From assembly GCA_900551915.1 (NCBI GenBank), contig URXT01000004.1, positions 35,146-99,145 on the forward strand: 64,000 nt of DNA, written 5' to 3'. The notes under the pieces are model-generated. The model was not told the origin of the DNA, made no database searches, and was given only the letters and a program-made list of their open reading frames with translations. Below are positions 17,001 through 24,969 of the stretch, one piece after another; the first letter of the stretch is position 1, and every line of letters starts with the position of its first letter. The DNA is from an uncultured bacterium. GTDB lineage: Bacteria; Cyanobacteriota; Vampirovibrionia; Gastranaerophilales; Gastranaerophilaceae. Made by a program: the position numbers and the translations under genes.

Positions 17001-17093
17001 GCTTGCCGCCATGGTGCAAATGAAAATAACTACTACTCTTCAACTCCAGCAGCTCAGGACGGCGTATCAGGTGTTGTTGTTATAAGCTGGTAA
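14010..17093 (+). CDS. Giant prepilin-like, cysteine-rich protein with a split glycine-rich domain
   Basis: 1027 aa. Residues 1-9 are a short basic leader ending in Gly9, followed by FSLVEMMMLLLITSLMLASG: a prepilin peptidase site with the conserved Glu at mature position 5. Residues ~92-118 begin a glycine-rich domain (YLYIQATAGGGGGGDSG), and matching elements resume at ~825-1027 (GKGGAGGAVGSGASGENGGD, LGGAGGPGG, ending GVSGVVVISW). This is the pattern of the Gly-rich domains of surface and tail-fibre proteins, here apparently interrupted by about 700 residues rich in Cys, Tyr and Ser. Many Cys pairs (for example CDYYSSSCDYC) suggest disulfides outside the membrane. Start: AAAGGTGA 8 bases upstream. 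It is divergent from an XRE regulator. Probably a pilus-tip or surface adhesin; function inferred. Confidence 0.85.
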   Translation: MKNLRHFCGFSLVEMMMLLLITSLMLASGITVISKKHVKVPKIAMHGAYMCYYKDGQLHEEQYVGTVKSQGQNKKILDRDVTECRFKPPGRVSYLYIQATAGGGGGGDSGYKGGNLQKFTSAVDKISPFGINQTILDLKGFNEGELVANGGTIEAWAHGADESYGDAGGGGDVYYIEQNCAGSGTCIVHREWEYTGTQERDCSCDTGTINSTKDNYDYTYTCGQSSSSSSTCNRNKYEPSGVFNFSCNSYGDKRIECNSYSECEDGFTRYSSANRETESCDYYSSSCDYCRTWDNNYPYDPYECGTKENPKTCWHYKRYCTEGWRYTGRFDYGYKYVTDRDNCVSCTWDETCDGSCYIETRIPSGASCSLTGKKDLVVQTEDTYAADYDSKPHYGQLTDDINASNPVNSSSNKTDYTGKSEDDLMKIREVWRQPKNATYSYTLCNYGNPSLFTGGDGLGTFGSSALGWDNNIASCSSADVLEAFGEGIIPLGGGEVSRSYGPVKQPSTDFYNTEIKYNIIEEIGLAAFFGTDKICTNAYNGTCEPKKTVDNSSSYRNPITGTTTNNKKPLYTQCQFGGTNAGATSSSSSSTGYTQNGSRDTCSNVSGLRDFYKWHTGTEYPGYTINTKCYCKQKNPKSSGSECLYSYGDVTDENVSCYYKANVVEGGTPGKGKNCSFSSGAGVGLTYKGRSDIIPGMRGSDKICMSKYRPLYTKSDWENQAAPCYAQNGTDSQGSAEVMLNGQSCTVHSNPPKLGKGARRKGGVRTSIPTPGSAEPNGNGADGDGGNSTSIPACAAGGPHVGYCVKGVVDYKYSYTYTWNTNYLQYGEGGKAGGYNVKLIRSVKDGEFQIQLGKGGAGGAVGSGASGENGGDTIITFIPEGGTAGDPLLTVLGGAGGPGGLVGNTEQLPRYHQDGTFVAGMNGTAGESASLSNVKSNIMNLVLPVADDNILNQWLMASGAGGDGGGSTNNCWASEWHREFEGVNVVGDWGPAEEEDVACRHGANENNYYSSTPAAQDGVSGVVVISW

Positions 17094-17132
17094 ACTATTC
17101 AAAAATTTTTACTTTATATAATAAACTAATAC

Positions 17133-17158
17133 GGGGGATTGATTTCAGTCCTCCTTTT
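17133..17158 (+). terminator. Rho-independent terminator after the giant prepilin-like gene
   Basis: GGGGGATT / AGTCCTCC arms (two wobble pairs) around GATTTC, followed by TTTT. It lies 40 bases after the stop codon. Confidence 0.65.
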
Positions 17159-17365
17159 CCTTATCTAATCCTTATAAGCTCAAAAAATGGGCTTTATATA
17201 CAGGTTTACACAACTCGCTCCGTCATTGCGAGAAAATCGTAGATTAATCAATATTATTTATTTATGACTTCTTCGCTTCAGCAGCCCTAAAAAATCCTCT
17301 TGAATTTTGGTTTTGTTCCTGTTAAAATTTATCCCATAGTACGGAATATAAAGAAGGGATATTTT

Positions 17366-18892
17366 ATGACACAAAGAGTTTTACTATGTATAATGGATGG
17401 CTGGGGAATAAGTACTTCACATCCGGAATTCGATGCAACAAAGCTCGCTAATCCGGTTCATGTTAACGAACTTGAAAAAGAAGGAAAGTTTATAAAAATT
17501 CATGCTGATGGTGAATTTGTAGGGCTTCCGGCAGGCCAGATGGGTAACAGCGAAGTCGGCCACTTAAACCTTGGCGCAGGCAGAATTGTTTATCAGGAAC
17601 TTTCTAAAATCAATAATGCAATCAAAAACGGTGACTTTTTCAAAAGAGAAGCTTTTCTTGGCGCAATTAAACATGTAAAAGAAAACGATAGCTCACTGCA
17701 TTTATATGGTTTGGCCTCAAATGGCGGGGTTCATTCTGCATTAGGTCATATCTTGGCTTTGATTAAACTTGCAGCTGAAAACGGATTGAAAAAGGTTTAT
17801 GTTCACGCATTTCTTGACGGTCGTGACACTCCTCCGCAGAGCGCAATGACTTTCCTGCAGCCGATTGAAGATGAACTTAAAAAATACGGACTTCCGCCTA
17901 TTGCAACTGTTTCCGGCAGATATTACGCAATGGACCGCGATAACCGCTGGGATAGAGTTGAAAAGGCTTACAATGCATTGCTTTTAGGCGAAGGCGAGCA
18001 CGCCTCCTCAGCAGAAGAAGCAATCCAGCAGTCTTACGCAAAAGGAAATAACGACGAATTTGTTCTTCCGACCGCAATTGGCGGTGAAGATTCAAGAATT
18101 CATGATAATGATTCGGTTATCTTTTGGAACTTCCGTCCTGACAGGGCGCGTGAAATTACTAAAGCCGTTAATTTTGAAGAGTTTGACGGATTTGCACGCA
18201 AGGCTGTCAGAAAAAATATATTTTATGTTTGCATGACTGAATACGATGAAACCTTTACATATCCTGTAGCTTTTGGAAAAGAGCGTATGAAAAATATTCT
18301 CGGTGATGTTCTAGAAGCCCATGGTATTAAACAATTTAGAACAGCAGAAACAGAAAAATATGCTCACGTAACCTTCTTCTTTAACGGCGGCGTTGAAGAA
18401 CCGCAGCCTAATGAAACACGTGTCCTTGTGGCTTCGCCTAAAGTTGCAACTTACGATTTGCAGCCGGAAATGAGCGCAAAAGAAGTTTGTGAAAACGTTC
18501 TTAAAGCAGTTGAAAATCCTGAATTCGGCTTTATTCTTGTTAACTTTGCAAACCCTGATATGGTAGGCCATACTGGCGTTTTGGAAGCTGCCATAAAAGC
18601 TGACAAAACAGTTGATGAATGTGTCGGAAGGATTGCTGAGGCTTGTAAATCTAACAATGTAATAATGCTTTTGACTGCCGACCATGGAAATTCAGAAGTT
18701 ATGGTAAATTACGAAACCGGAAAACCGATGACAGCACACACTACAAATGAAGTTCCTTTTGTATTGATAAACGCGCCGAAAAATATTGAACTTAAAGAAA
18801 CCGGCGCCTTGTGCAATGTTGCGCCTACAATTCTCGACTTGATGGGCATTGAAAAGCCGGCTGAAATGGATTGTGAATCACTGATTAAATAA
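17366..18892 (+). CDS. gpmI: 2,3-bisphosphoglycerate-independent phosphoglycerate mutase
   Basis: 508 aa cytoplasmic glycolytic enzyme interconverting 3- and 2-phosphoglycerate, with two metal ions. The N-terminal MDGWG supplies a metal ligand (Asp11), QMGNSEVGHLNLGAGR carries the phospho-Ser62, FLDGRDTPP and SGRYYAMDRDNRWDR line the active site, and ADHGNSEVM carries the C-terminal metal ligands. The ATG at 17366 has AAGAAGGGA upstream; the longer in-frame reading from 17300 adds 22 non-family residues and was rejected. Length matches the family. It is a single gene with no obvious operon partner. Confidence 0.96.
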   Translation: MTQRVLLCIMDGWGISTSHPEFDATKLANPVHVNELEKEGKFIKIHADGEFVGLPAGQMGNSEVGHLNLGAGRIVYQELSKINNAIKNGDFFKREAFLGAIKHVKENDSSLHLYGLASNGGVHSALGHILALIKLAAENGLKKVYVHAFLDGRDTPPQSAMTFLQPIEDELKKYGLPPIATVSGRYYAMDRDNRWDRVEKAYNALLLGEGEHASSAEEAIQQSYAKGNNDEFVLPTAIGGEDSRIHDNDSVIFWNFRPDRAREITKAVNFEEFDGFARKAVRKNIFYVCMTEYDETFTYPVAFGKERMKNILGDVLEAHGIKQFRTAETEKYAHVTFFFNGGVEEPQPNETRVLVASPKVATYDLQPEMSAKEVCENVLKAVENPEFGFILVNFANPDMVGHTGVLEAAIKADKTVDECVGRIAEACKSNNVIMLLTADHGNSEVMVNYETGKPMTAHTTNEVPFVLINAPKNIELKETGALCNVAPTILDLMGIEKPAEMDCESLIK

Positions 18893-18936
18893 TTTGTAAA
18901 AGGTGAAGTGTCTGTATTTATAAATTTGATACGTGC

Positions 18937-18964
18937 TTTTCACCTTTCACTTCTCACTTTTCAC
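18937..18964 (+). repeat. Four tandem 7-base repeats
   Basis: Four consecutive heptamers of the form (T/C)T(T/C)TCAC: TTTTCAC, CTTTCAC, TTCTCAC, TTTTCAC. They lie in the gap between gpmI and the SNF2 gene, ending 18 bases before the SNF2 start. AAAGGTGAA at 18899-18907 can pair with the first units. Confidence 0.7.
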
Positions 18965-18982
18965 TAATATAAAAGGATACCT

Positions 18983-21952
18983 ATGACAGAAACAAAAACC
19001 TTTGATATTGATTTTTCATTTAAAAAGAATAACGTGGATGAATTGTTTTTTAACCTTTCAGAAAATCCTGAAGGATTTAAAAACAAAGATTTCCGTTATA
19101 CTTTGAGTCTTATTTATCAGACTGTTGAAGATGAATTTAAAGATGTTTTTCTATCTCCCTACACTCCGGCGAGAAATACAAATTTTTATCTGGTGAATGA
19201 CAACGGAAAACTATCATTCTTTGTCACTCCGACAAACAACTTTGAATACTATTTAAAATCAAAGGGTTCATTGTTTCGTTTCCGTTCGCAGGTTCTGGGT
19301 GATGAAGTCGGATATCCGATGAGTTTGGATTTGGTAATGGATTATTTCGGCGGTTTTGGTGACGTAATTGATTTAGAAGCCGTGACTCCGACATTTATTT
19401 ATATGAATAATCTGACGCATTTTGTTATGAAGCTGATTGAAAAACTCTACTTCATACCAACTATCAAAACCCGCGGCCAGATGTTCAAAATAGTATATGA
19501 ACCGATAATTTCAAATCAGCAGCTTGCACGCATTATCAATACTTTTGAAGAAAATATTCCGGAGAACCTTTTTATAAAAGGCGAGAAACCAAAGGATTTT
19601 GTTAAAGAATTTATTTATAACTACATGAACTATGTTATTTATAAGTTTTTAGGGATAAAAGCCTACAAATTCAAAGATGTCAAATCCGGAACTTACATGA
19701 TAAAAGACCTTGAGCAGCGTTCGCAGATGAAAGGAATGGACATTGCCGAAAACTTCTCTCAATGGTTTGACGAACTTTATCTGGGTAAGTATGATGTAAT
19801 TCCGTTCTTCAAAATAGACAAACTTGAAGATGAAATCTTCAGACTCAAAGTCTACATCAAAAACCGCAAAACAGATGAAAGCGTCTTAATAGACGATTTG
19901 TACACAAAAGACGAAATCTTTGGCGCAAGTTCTGCAGACATCTCACGAATTGTTGAAAAGCAGTTAAATTATGCAATTCGTTATATGCCTGAACTAGAAG
20001 ACCTTTTTGAGGACGAAACAAAACTTGCTCTTGATTTGAATTTAAATGAAGTATACAAAATTATTACTCAGACTGCATATTATCTTCAAAAAGCGCAGAT
20101 TGAAGTTATCCTTCCAAAAGAACTTGTAAATATCGTTGTTCCTCGCGCTTCTATCAATGCAAAAGTTAAAGCTTCGCGCTCAAAAGATTTGGCAGATATT
20201 TTCAATAATACCTCGTCGTCAAAAATGGCGCTTGATGATATTCTTGAATTCTCATACGAAATTGCAATCGGTAACGAAAAGATTTCTCTTGAAGAATTTA
20301 ACAAACTTGTTGAAGGCAGCAACGGCCTTGTTAAATACAAAAATAAATACGTTCTTATTGACAAAGAAGAAAGCAAAAAAATATTTGAGCAAATTGCCAA
20401 AGCAAATCTTAAATCACTTTCGAGAATGGAATTAATTCATGCTTCAATGTCCGGCCAGCTTGACCAGTATGACTTTGATTATGACAGTGCTTTTGCAAAG
20501 ATTATTCAAGACTTTACAAAACCTGTTGATGTAACTCCGCCTCAGGAACTTAAAGGCGAGCTGCGGCCTTATCAGATGACAGGTCTAAAATGGCTCTGGA
20601 CAAATGTTTCAAAAGGTTTTGGCGTTTGTATGGCTGATGATATGGGTTTAGGTAAAACAATTCAGGTTATAAGCCTTATTTTAAAGATGAAGGAGGAAGG
20701 AACACTTACAAAACCGGTTCTTGTAATCTGTCCGACAACCTTGATGGGCAACTGGATGAAGGAACTTCAAATGTTTGCCCCGGCGCTTGACGCTGTTGTC
20801 TACCACGGTGCAGAAAGAAAGCTTGACGTAAAACATGATGTAATTCTTACAACTTATGCGATTATGCGAATAGATGTTGAGGAATTGAAGAAGCAGAACT
20901 GGGGTATGATAATAGTTGATGAAGCCCAAAATATCAAAAACCCGGATACTGCACAAACTCTTGCCATAAAAATGCTTAAAGCAGATGTTAAGGTTGCAAT
21001 GACCGGTACGCCTGTTGAAAACAGATTGACAGAGCTTTGGAGTATTTTTGATTTTATAAATCAGGGGTATCTTGGCAGCTTGCGTGATTTCCAAAAAAGT
21101 TATGCAATTCCTATTGAGCGGTTTAAAGAAAATTCCCGTGCTGCAAAGTTAAAAATGTCAATTTCACCATTTGTTCTGCGTCGTCTAAAAACTGACAAGC
21201 ACGTTATAACAGACTTGCCTGAAAAAATGGTGCTTAATGATTACTGCTATCTTTCTAAGTCTCAGGCTGTACTGTATGAAAAAACTCTTAACGAAATGAT
21301 GGAGAAAATCAGCGGCTTTACAGGAATTAACAGACGCGGAAATATCTTCAAACTTATTACTGCTCTTAAGCAAATTTGTAACCATCCTTACCAGTTCCTG
21401 AAAGGCGGCGAGATGGGAAAAGAATTGTCAGGCAAAATGGACAAATGTATTTCTACAGTCCAAAGTATTCTTGATAATAACGAAAAAACGCTTATCTTTA
21501 CCCAGTATAAAGAAATGGGTGATATCTTATGCAAAGTTATTAATGAGGAATGTAACACGGAACCCTTGTTCTTCCATGGCTCTCTTTCCGTTCCTCAGCG
21601 TGAAACTTTAATTGACAGGTTCCAAAATGATGATGATGCAAAAGTCATGATACTTTCGCTGAAAGCCGGCGGAACAGGTTTAAACCTTACAAGCGCGACA
21701 AATGTTATCCATTACGATTTGTGGTGGAATCCGGCGGTTGAAGACCAGGCGACTGACAGAACTTACCGCATAGGTCAGGATAAAAATGTTATGGTTCACC
21801 GTATGATTACGCTTGGAACTTTTGAAGAAAAAATCGACGAAATGTTAAAATCTAAAAAAGAACTTGCAGACCTTGCGGTCTACGAAGGCGAAAAGATTAT
21901 AACAGAATTGAGCGACGAAGAAATTTACGAAATCTTCACACTTTCAGGTTAA
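18983..21952 (+). CDS. SNF2-family ATP-dependent helicase
   Basis: 989 aa. The N-terminal ~520 residues are not recognisable in detail. Then comes a RecA-like SNF2 core: LRPYQMTGLKWLW, Walker A DDMGLGKTIQ (about residue 555), the DEAQ box IIVDEAQNIKN (about residue 645), TGTPVENRLTELWSIFDF, and the C-terminal helicase lobe with LIFTQYKEMGD, LSLKAGGTGLNL and the arginine-finger motif DQATDRTYRIGQ (about residue 920). Bacterial members (RapA, HepA and similar) remodel protein-DNA complexes; which process this one serves is unknown. Start supported by AAAAGGA 8-14 bases upstream. Transcribed alone. Confidence 0.93.
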   Translation: MTETKTFDIDFSFKKNNVDELFFNLSENPEGFKNKDFRYTLSLIYQTVEDEFKDVFLSPYTPARNTNFYLVNDNGKLSFFVTPTNNFEYYLKSKGSLFRFRSQVLGDEVGYPMSLDLVMDYFGGFGDVIDLEAVTPTFIYMNNLTHFVMKLIEKLYFIPTIKTRGQMFKIVYEPIISNQQLARIINTFEENIPENLFIKGEKPKDFVKEFIYNYMNYVIYKFLGIKAYKFKDVKSGTYMIKDLEQRSQMKGMDIAENFSQWFDELYLGKYDVIPFFKIDKLEDEIFRLKVYIKNRKTDESVLIDDLYTKDEIFGASSADISRIVEKQLNYAIRYMPELEDLFEDETKLALDLNLNEVYKIITQTAYYLQKAQIEVILPKELVNIVVPRASINAKVKASRSKDLADIFNNTSSSKMALDDILEFSYEIAIGNEKISLEEFNKLVEGSNGLVKYKNKYVLIDKEESKKIFEQIAKANLKSLSRMELIHASMSGQLDQYDFDYDSAFAKIIQDFTKPVDVTPPQELKGELRPYQMTGLKWLWTNVSKGFGVCMADDMGLGKTIQVISLILKMKEEGTLTKPVLVICPTTLMGNWMKELQMFAPALDAVVYHGAERKLDVKHDVILTTYAIMRIDVEELKKQNWGMIIVDEAQNIKNPDTAQTLAIKMLKADVKVAMTGTPVENRLTELWSIFDFINQGYLGSLRDFQKSYAIPIERFKENSRAAKLKMSISPFVLRRLKTDKHVITDLPEKMVLNDYCYLSKSQAVLYEKTLNEMMEKISGFTGINRRGNIFKLITALKQICNHPYQFLKGGEMGKELSGKMDKCISTVQSILDNNEKTLIFTQYKEMGDILCKVINEECNTEPLFFHGSLSVPQRETLIDRFQNDDDAKVMILSLKAGGTGLNLTSATNVIHYDLWWNPAVEDQATDRTYRIGQDKNVMVHRMITLGTFEEKIDEMLKSKKELADLAVYEGEKIITELSDEEIYEIFTLSG

Positions 21953-22018
21953 GGTATTGTGTTTTGTACTTATTTGTTCAAAAAATATAAATATCTTAAA
22001 TAAGAATTAAGGAAGAAT

Positions 22019-22489
22019 ATGAGAATACAAAATACCCCGCAAGTAACTTCTAATCTCCAATTTACCGGAAATTGGCTAACAAAATTTGATAAAGCTCTCG
22101 GCAAGTTAATTGAACCGAAGCCAATTCTTACCGATGCAAGCAAAACTCTGGTTGACAAGGTGGAAACAATTGCACAGAAACAATACAATCCAACCTCAGG
22201 TGAACCTGTAAGGTTAAGCGTAAAAAACGGAAACAAAGAATTTTCTTTTTTGTTCAAAAATTCAGCTTGGCATCGAGTTACTCTCACCAAAAAGGGCGAG
22301 GAACTGTCTGACTTTGAAATTCTTCATGTTAAAGCTGACAATTCTTATGACTTTTATTCGACAGGCGGTTATGCAGCAAGAATTATTGATAAAAAATTTA
22401 TTGACAAATACAACGGAATTCTTGAAGAATGGATGCCGCGCCTGATAAAAAAATGTGAAAAACTTGAAAAGAAAAATTCTTCTACCTAA
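22019..22489 (+). CDS. Unknown 156-residue protein with the QNxP...FTG N-terminal tag
   Basis: Not recognised. Starts MRIQNTPQVTSNLQFTGNW; the IQNTP and FTG elements recur in four other proteins of this window (33873, 35661, 46609, 46949). No signal peptide or membrane span. The remainder alternates strands and helices and ends in a Lys-rich helix (LIKKCEKLEKKNSS). Start supported by AAGGAAG just before ATG 22019. The 3' end overlaps the convergent prepilin gene by 8 bases. Confidence 0.75.
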   Translation: MRIQNTPQVTSNLQFTGNWLTKFDKALGKLIEPKPILTDASKTLVDKVETIAQKQYNPTSGEPVRLSVKNGNKEFSFLFKNSAWHRVTLTKKGEELSDFEILHVKADNSYDFYSTGGYAARIIDKKFIDKYNGILEEWMPRLIKKCEKLEKKNSST

Positions 22490-23114
22490 TCCACGGATAA
22501 TCCTCCGGAATTCTCCATCCGTTTGCCTGTATTAGAGCAGTGCAGCCGTGTCGTGAGCCCTCATTTTCTGAATAACATTGTTGTTTGAGCTTTTCAATTG
22601 TTAGATTGCTAAATGTAGGTACAACAGATTGTTTTTCCGGAGAGTATGTGAATAGGAACTGGTTTTCACCTTCATAGTGTCCAAGCTTGCAAGTTTTGTA
22701 ATTTAGACAGTAAAAAATATAAAGATTGCTTTTTCCGTTTGCAGTGTTGCTTGCGCCCATATAAGAATTGAAGCCGCTGCCGTCAATGAATGCAACTTTA
22801 TAATAAGCATTGTTTTTGTCGGCACCCTCTTCATTGATAGTTTTAATGTATTTTGTGATATTTTCCTTGTACCATTGTTCTATGTATTCAGCGTTTGCGC
22901 TGTCCGACTTGTTTTCGTTGTCAATTATAATCTCGCCGTGTTCTGCAATGGACATTCTCACTGCTTGATTTATAACTGAATAAAATTTAGCAAGTTTTGT
23001 TTCTGCTGTTTTTCTTTTGTATTTTGTAATAACAGAGGGCAGAGTCATAGCCGCAATTATTCCGATAATCCCTATGGTGATAAGAACTTCACTCATTGTA
23101 AAACCCAATTTCAA
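22482..23114 (-). CDS. Prepilin-like protein (type II secretion / type IV pilus pseudopilin type)
   Basis: 210 aa. A short leader ends in Gly4, followed by FTMSEVLITIGIIGIIAAMT: a canonical prepilin peptidase site with Glu at mature position 5, and a hydrophobic helix. The soluble part contains four or more Cys and ends in GCTALIQANGWRIPEDYPW, closely matching the C-terminus of the G-tract prepilin at 3644-4400 (CCAARIMADGWEIKGDYPW). Start supported by GAGGAG on the minus strand. It is divergent from a small XRE regulator with 67 bases between starts, the same arrangement as at 13591/14010. Confidence 0.88.
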   Translation of the reverse strand: MKLGFTMSEVLITIGIIGIIAAMTLPSVITKYKRKTAETKLAKFYSVINQAVRMSIAEHGEIIIDNENKSDSANAEYIEQWYKENITKYIKTINEEGADKNNAYYKVAFIDGSGFNSYMGASNTANGKSNLYIFYCLNYKTCKLGHYEGENQFLFTYSPEKQSVVPTFSNLTIEKLKQQCYSENEGSRHGCTALIQANGWRIPEDYPWIR

Positions 23115-23132
23115 TTTTTGCTCCTCTCATGA

Positions 23133-23182
23133 CACCTAAAGGTGGTAGTTAATCTTATAAAAATGTACCACAATAGGTGGTA
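23133..23182. promoter_or_regulatory. Two inverted repeats in the prepilin/XRE divergent region, candidate operators
   Basis: CACCT-AA-AGGTG at 23133-23144 and TACCAC-AATAG-GTGGTA at 23166-23182, sharing the octamer AGGTGGTA (23140-23147 and 23175-23182, 35 bases apart). The second repeat runs into the first base of the XRE start codon. The arrangement fits autorepression with joint control of the prepilin gene; this is inference. Confidence 0.5.
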
Positions 23183-23421
23183 TGAGGCAAGATGCTATTG
23201 ATAAATTTACAATTCTTAAAAAACTTGGTGAAAATATCAGGCAAGAGCGTCTTAAAAAAGGACTATCACAGGAAGAACTGGCTTTTAGAATAGATTCAGC
23301 AAGGAATTTTATCGGCTGCATAGAACGTGCGGAAAAAGCCTCTACAATTATCACTCTATGCCGTATTTCAAAGGCTTTAGAGATAAATGCTGCAGATTTG
23401 CTTAAAGGTATCGATTCTTAG
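23182..23421 (+). CDS. Small XRE-family (Cro/CI) transcriptional regulator
   Basis: 79 aa consisting of one HTH_3 domain (LGENIRQERLKKGLSQEELA, then RIDSARNFIGCIERAEK). It resembles the XRE protein at 13591-13812 in length and in the CIE motif. The AGGTGG preceding the start is only one base from the ATG, too close for good initiation, so translation may be weak or begin slightly later. The same bases form part of an inverted repeat. Divergent from the prepilin-like gene at 22482-23114, its likely target. Confidence 0.83.
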   Translation: MRQDAIDKFTILKKLGENIRQERLKKGLSQEELAFRIDSARNFIGCIERAEKASTIITLCRISKALEINAADLLKGIDS

Positions 23422-23450
23422 CCTAAACCTTCTGCAAAATCCCTAATAAC

Positions 23451-23479
23451 TTGAAATTTAAATTTCTTTGTTATATAAT
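23451..23479 (+). promoter_or_regulatory. Sigma-70-type promoter of rpsU
   Basis: TTGAAA (23451-23456), a 17-base spacer and TATAAT (23474-23479). It gives an untranslated leader of about 40 bases before the rpsU start. Confidence 0.75.
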
Positions 23480-23526
23480 AGCAATACACAGAGTACATTC
23501 AGACCATAAAGGTGGTGAAAACAAAA

Positions 23527-23700
23527 ATGGCAGAAGTAAAAGTTGGCGAAAACGAATCAATTGAAAGCGCTCTTAGACGTTTCAAGAAAAAAATTCAAAA
23601 AGCCGGTATCCTTTCAGAAGTTAAAAAACGTGAAAGATATGAAAAACCGAGTGTAAAAAGAAAACGTAAATCAGAAGCTGCTCGTAAACGTAAAGTTTAA
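23527..23700 (+). CDS. rpsU: 30S ribosomal protein S21
   Basis: 57 aa. Starts [20 protein letters not shown] and is strongly basic, ending [14 protein letters not shown], as in bS21, which binds the 3' region of 16S rRNA in the small subunit. The ATG at 23527 is preceded by AAAGGTGGTGA; an in-frame upstream GTG at 23512 lies within that ribosome binding site and was rejected. Monocistronic, with a clear promoter and terminator. Confidence 0.95.
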   Translation: MAEVKVGENESIESALRRFKKKIQKAGILSEVKKRERYEKPSVKRKRKSEAARKRKV

Positions 23701-23720
23701 GCCTGATAATATTTTTAAAG

Positions 23721-23750
23721 AGGCGGAGATTTTTAAAACTCCGCTTTTTT
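23721..23750 (+). terminator. Rho-independent terminator of rpsU
   Basis: GCGGAG (23723-23728) pairs with CTCCGC (23739-23744), followed by six T. Confidence 0.85.
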
Positions 23751-23799
23751 AGTGCAAAATTTTATTGATAATTAGCCACGTTTGTTCTATTTTTAAGTT

Positions 23800-24969
23800 A
23801 TGAAACACACATATAATGATGTTAAAAGCCTTTTGACAAGCCAGGGAAAATTCTATATAAATCTGGGGTTGGAACGTATTGGAAAAGTCCTTGAACTTCT
23901 GGGAAATCCGCAGGACAAGCTCAAATACTTTCACGTTGCAGGAACAAATGGCAAAGGTAGTGTTTGCGCAATTTTAGATGCTATTTTGAGAGAATACGGC
24001 TTGAAAACAGGACTTTATACAAGCCCGCACCTTTTTAAATACAATGAACGTATAAAAATTAACGGGAATGATATTAGCGACGATGATTTGGCCGAACTTG
24101 TTTTTAAAATCTGCAAAATCGCAGAAGACAACCAGATTCATCTTACTGAATTTGAAATCCTGACAGCCGTAATGTTTAAATATTTTGAAGAAAATAACGT
24201 TGACGTTGTTGTTCTGGAAACCGGTTTGGGCGGAAGATTTGATGCTACAAATGTTATAAAAAATAATCTTTGCGCAATCATAACGCACATTGACCTTGAC
24301 CATACCGAGCGTCTTGGCAATACAAAAGATAAAATCGCATTTGAAAAAGCCGGAATTATCAAGCAGGGCTGCCCTGTCGTGACTTCTGAAGGTTACGAAG
24401 CTATCAAAGATGCGGCTGATGAAAAGAATTCGCTGCTGTTGATGTCCGCTCCGTTTGAAGATACTCAAAACCTCGCTTTGAGAGGGCTTTACCAGCAGGA
24501 AAACCTTTCACTTGCGCTTGCGGCAATAAGACTTGTTTATCCGCAAATTTCACCGCAAATAGTTTCTGAAGCACTGAAAAAAGTTAGACATCCGGCTCGT
24601 TTTCAGGTTATTGAAGAGAAAAATCTGATAATTGACGGGGCGCACAATCCAAACGGTATTGCTGCGCTTCATGAGAGTTTGGATTTTTATTTTCCTAATA
24701 TGCACAGACGCTTTGTTTTTGGATGTTTGAAGAATAAAGATTACGCCAGAATGATGGAAATGCTTTTTGAAAAAAATGATGAAATTTATTTTTATCATTT
24801 CGATAATCCGAATTCCTGCACGGTTGAAGAACTTCAAAAAGCTTGCAAGTTTCCTTCAAAAGAGTTCAAAAGTCTTAGCGAATTTGAATATCGTGCGGAT
24901 ACAATGACGATTGTCTGCGGCTCATTCTATATGCTGTGTGAAATTCTCACTCCTGAGTGCTTTCTTTAA
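23800..24969 (+). CDS. folC: Bifunctional folylpolyglutamate synthase / dihydrofolate synthase
   Basis: 389 aa Mur-ligase-like enzyme that adds glutamate to dihydropteroate and folates with ATP. It has the FolC-type start with GLERIGKVLELLGNP, the P-loop HVAGTNGKGSVCA (about residue 46), the signature GLYTSPHLFKYNERI, LETGLGGRFDATN and DGAHNPNGI. Length is slightly short for the family (about 420) but all motifs are there. The ribosome binding site is weak. Its end overlaps the convergent glycosyltransferase gene by 23 bases. Confidence 0.94.
   Translation: MKHTYNDVKSLLTSQGKFYINLGLERIGKVLELLGNPQDKLKYFHVAGTNGKGSVCAILDAILREYGLKTGLYTSPHLFKYNERIKINGNDISDDDLAELVFKICKIAEDNQIHLTEFEILTAVMFKYFEENNVDVVVLETGLGGRFDATNVIKNNLCAIITHIDLDHTERLGNTKDKIAFEKAGIIKQGCPVVTSEGYEAIKDAADEKNSLLLMSAPFEDTQNLALRGLYQQENLSLALAAIRLVYPQISPQIVSEALKKVRHPARFQVIEEKNLIIDGAHNPNGIAALHESLDFYFPNMHRRFVFGCLKNKDYARMMEMLFEKNDEIYFYHFDNPNSCTVEELQKACKFPSKEFKSLSEFEYRADTMTIVCGSFYMLCEILTPECFL

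Noticed and set aside
17215..17285. CGTCATTGCGAG-type sequence with nearby CTTCGCTT, resembling dispersed intergenic repeats of other bacteria
   Set aside because: Only one imperfect copy is visible here, with no clear partner arm, so a repeat element cannot be supported from this window.
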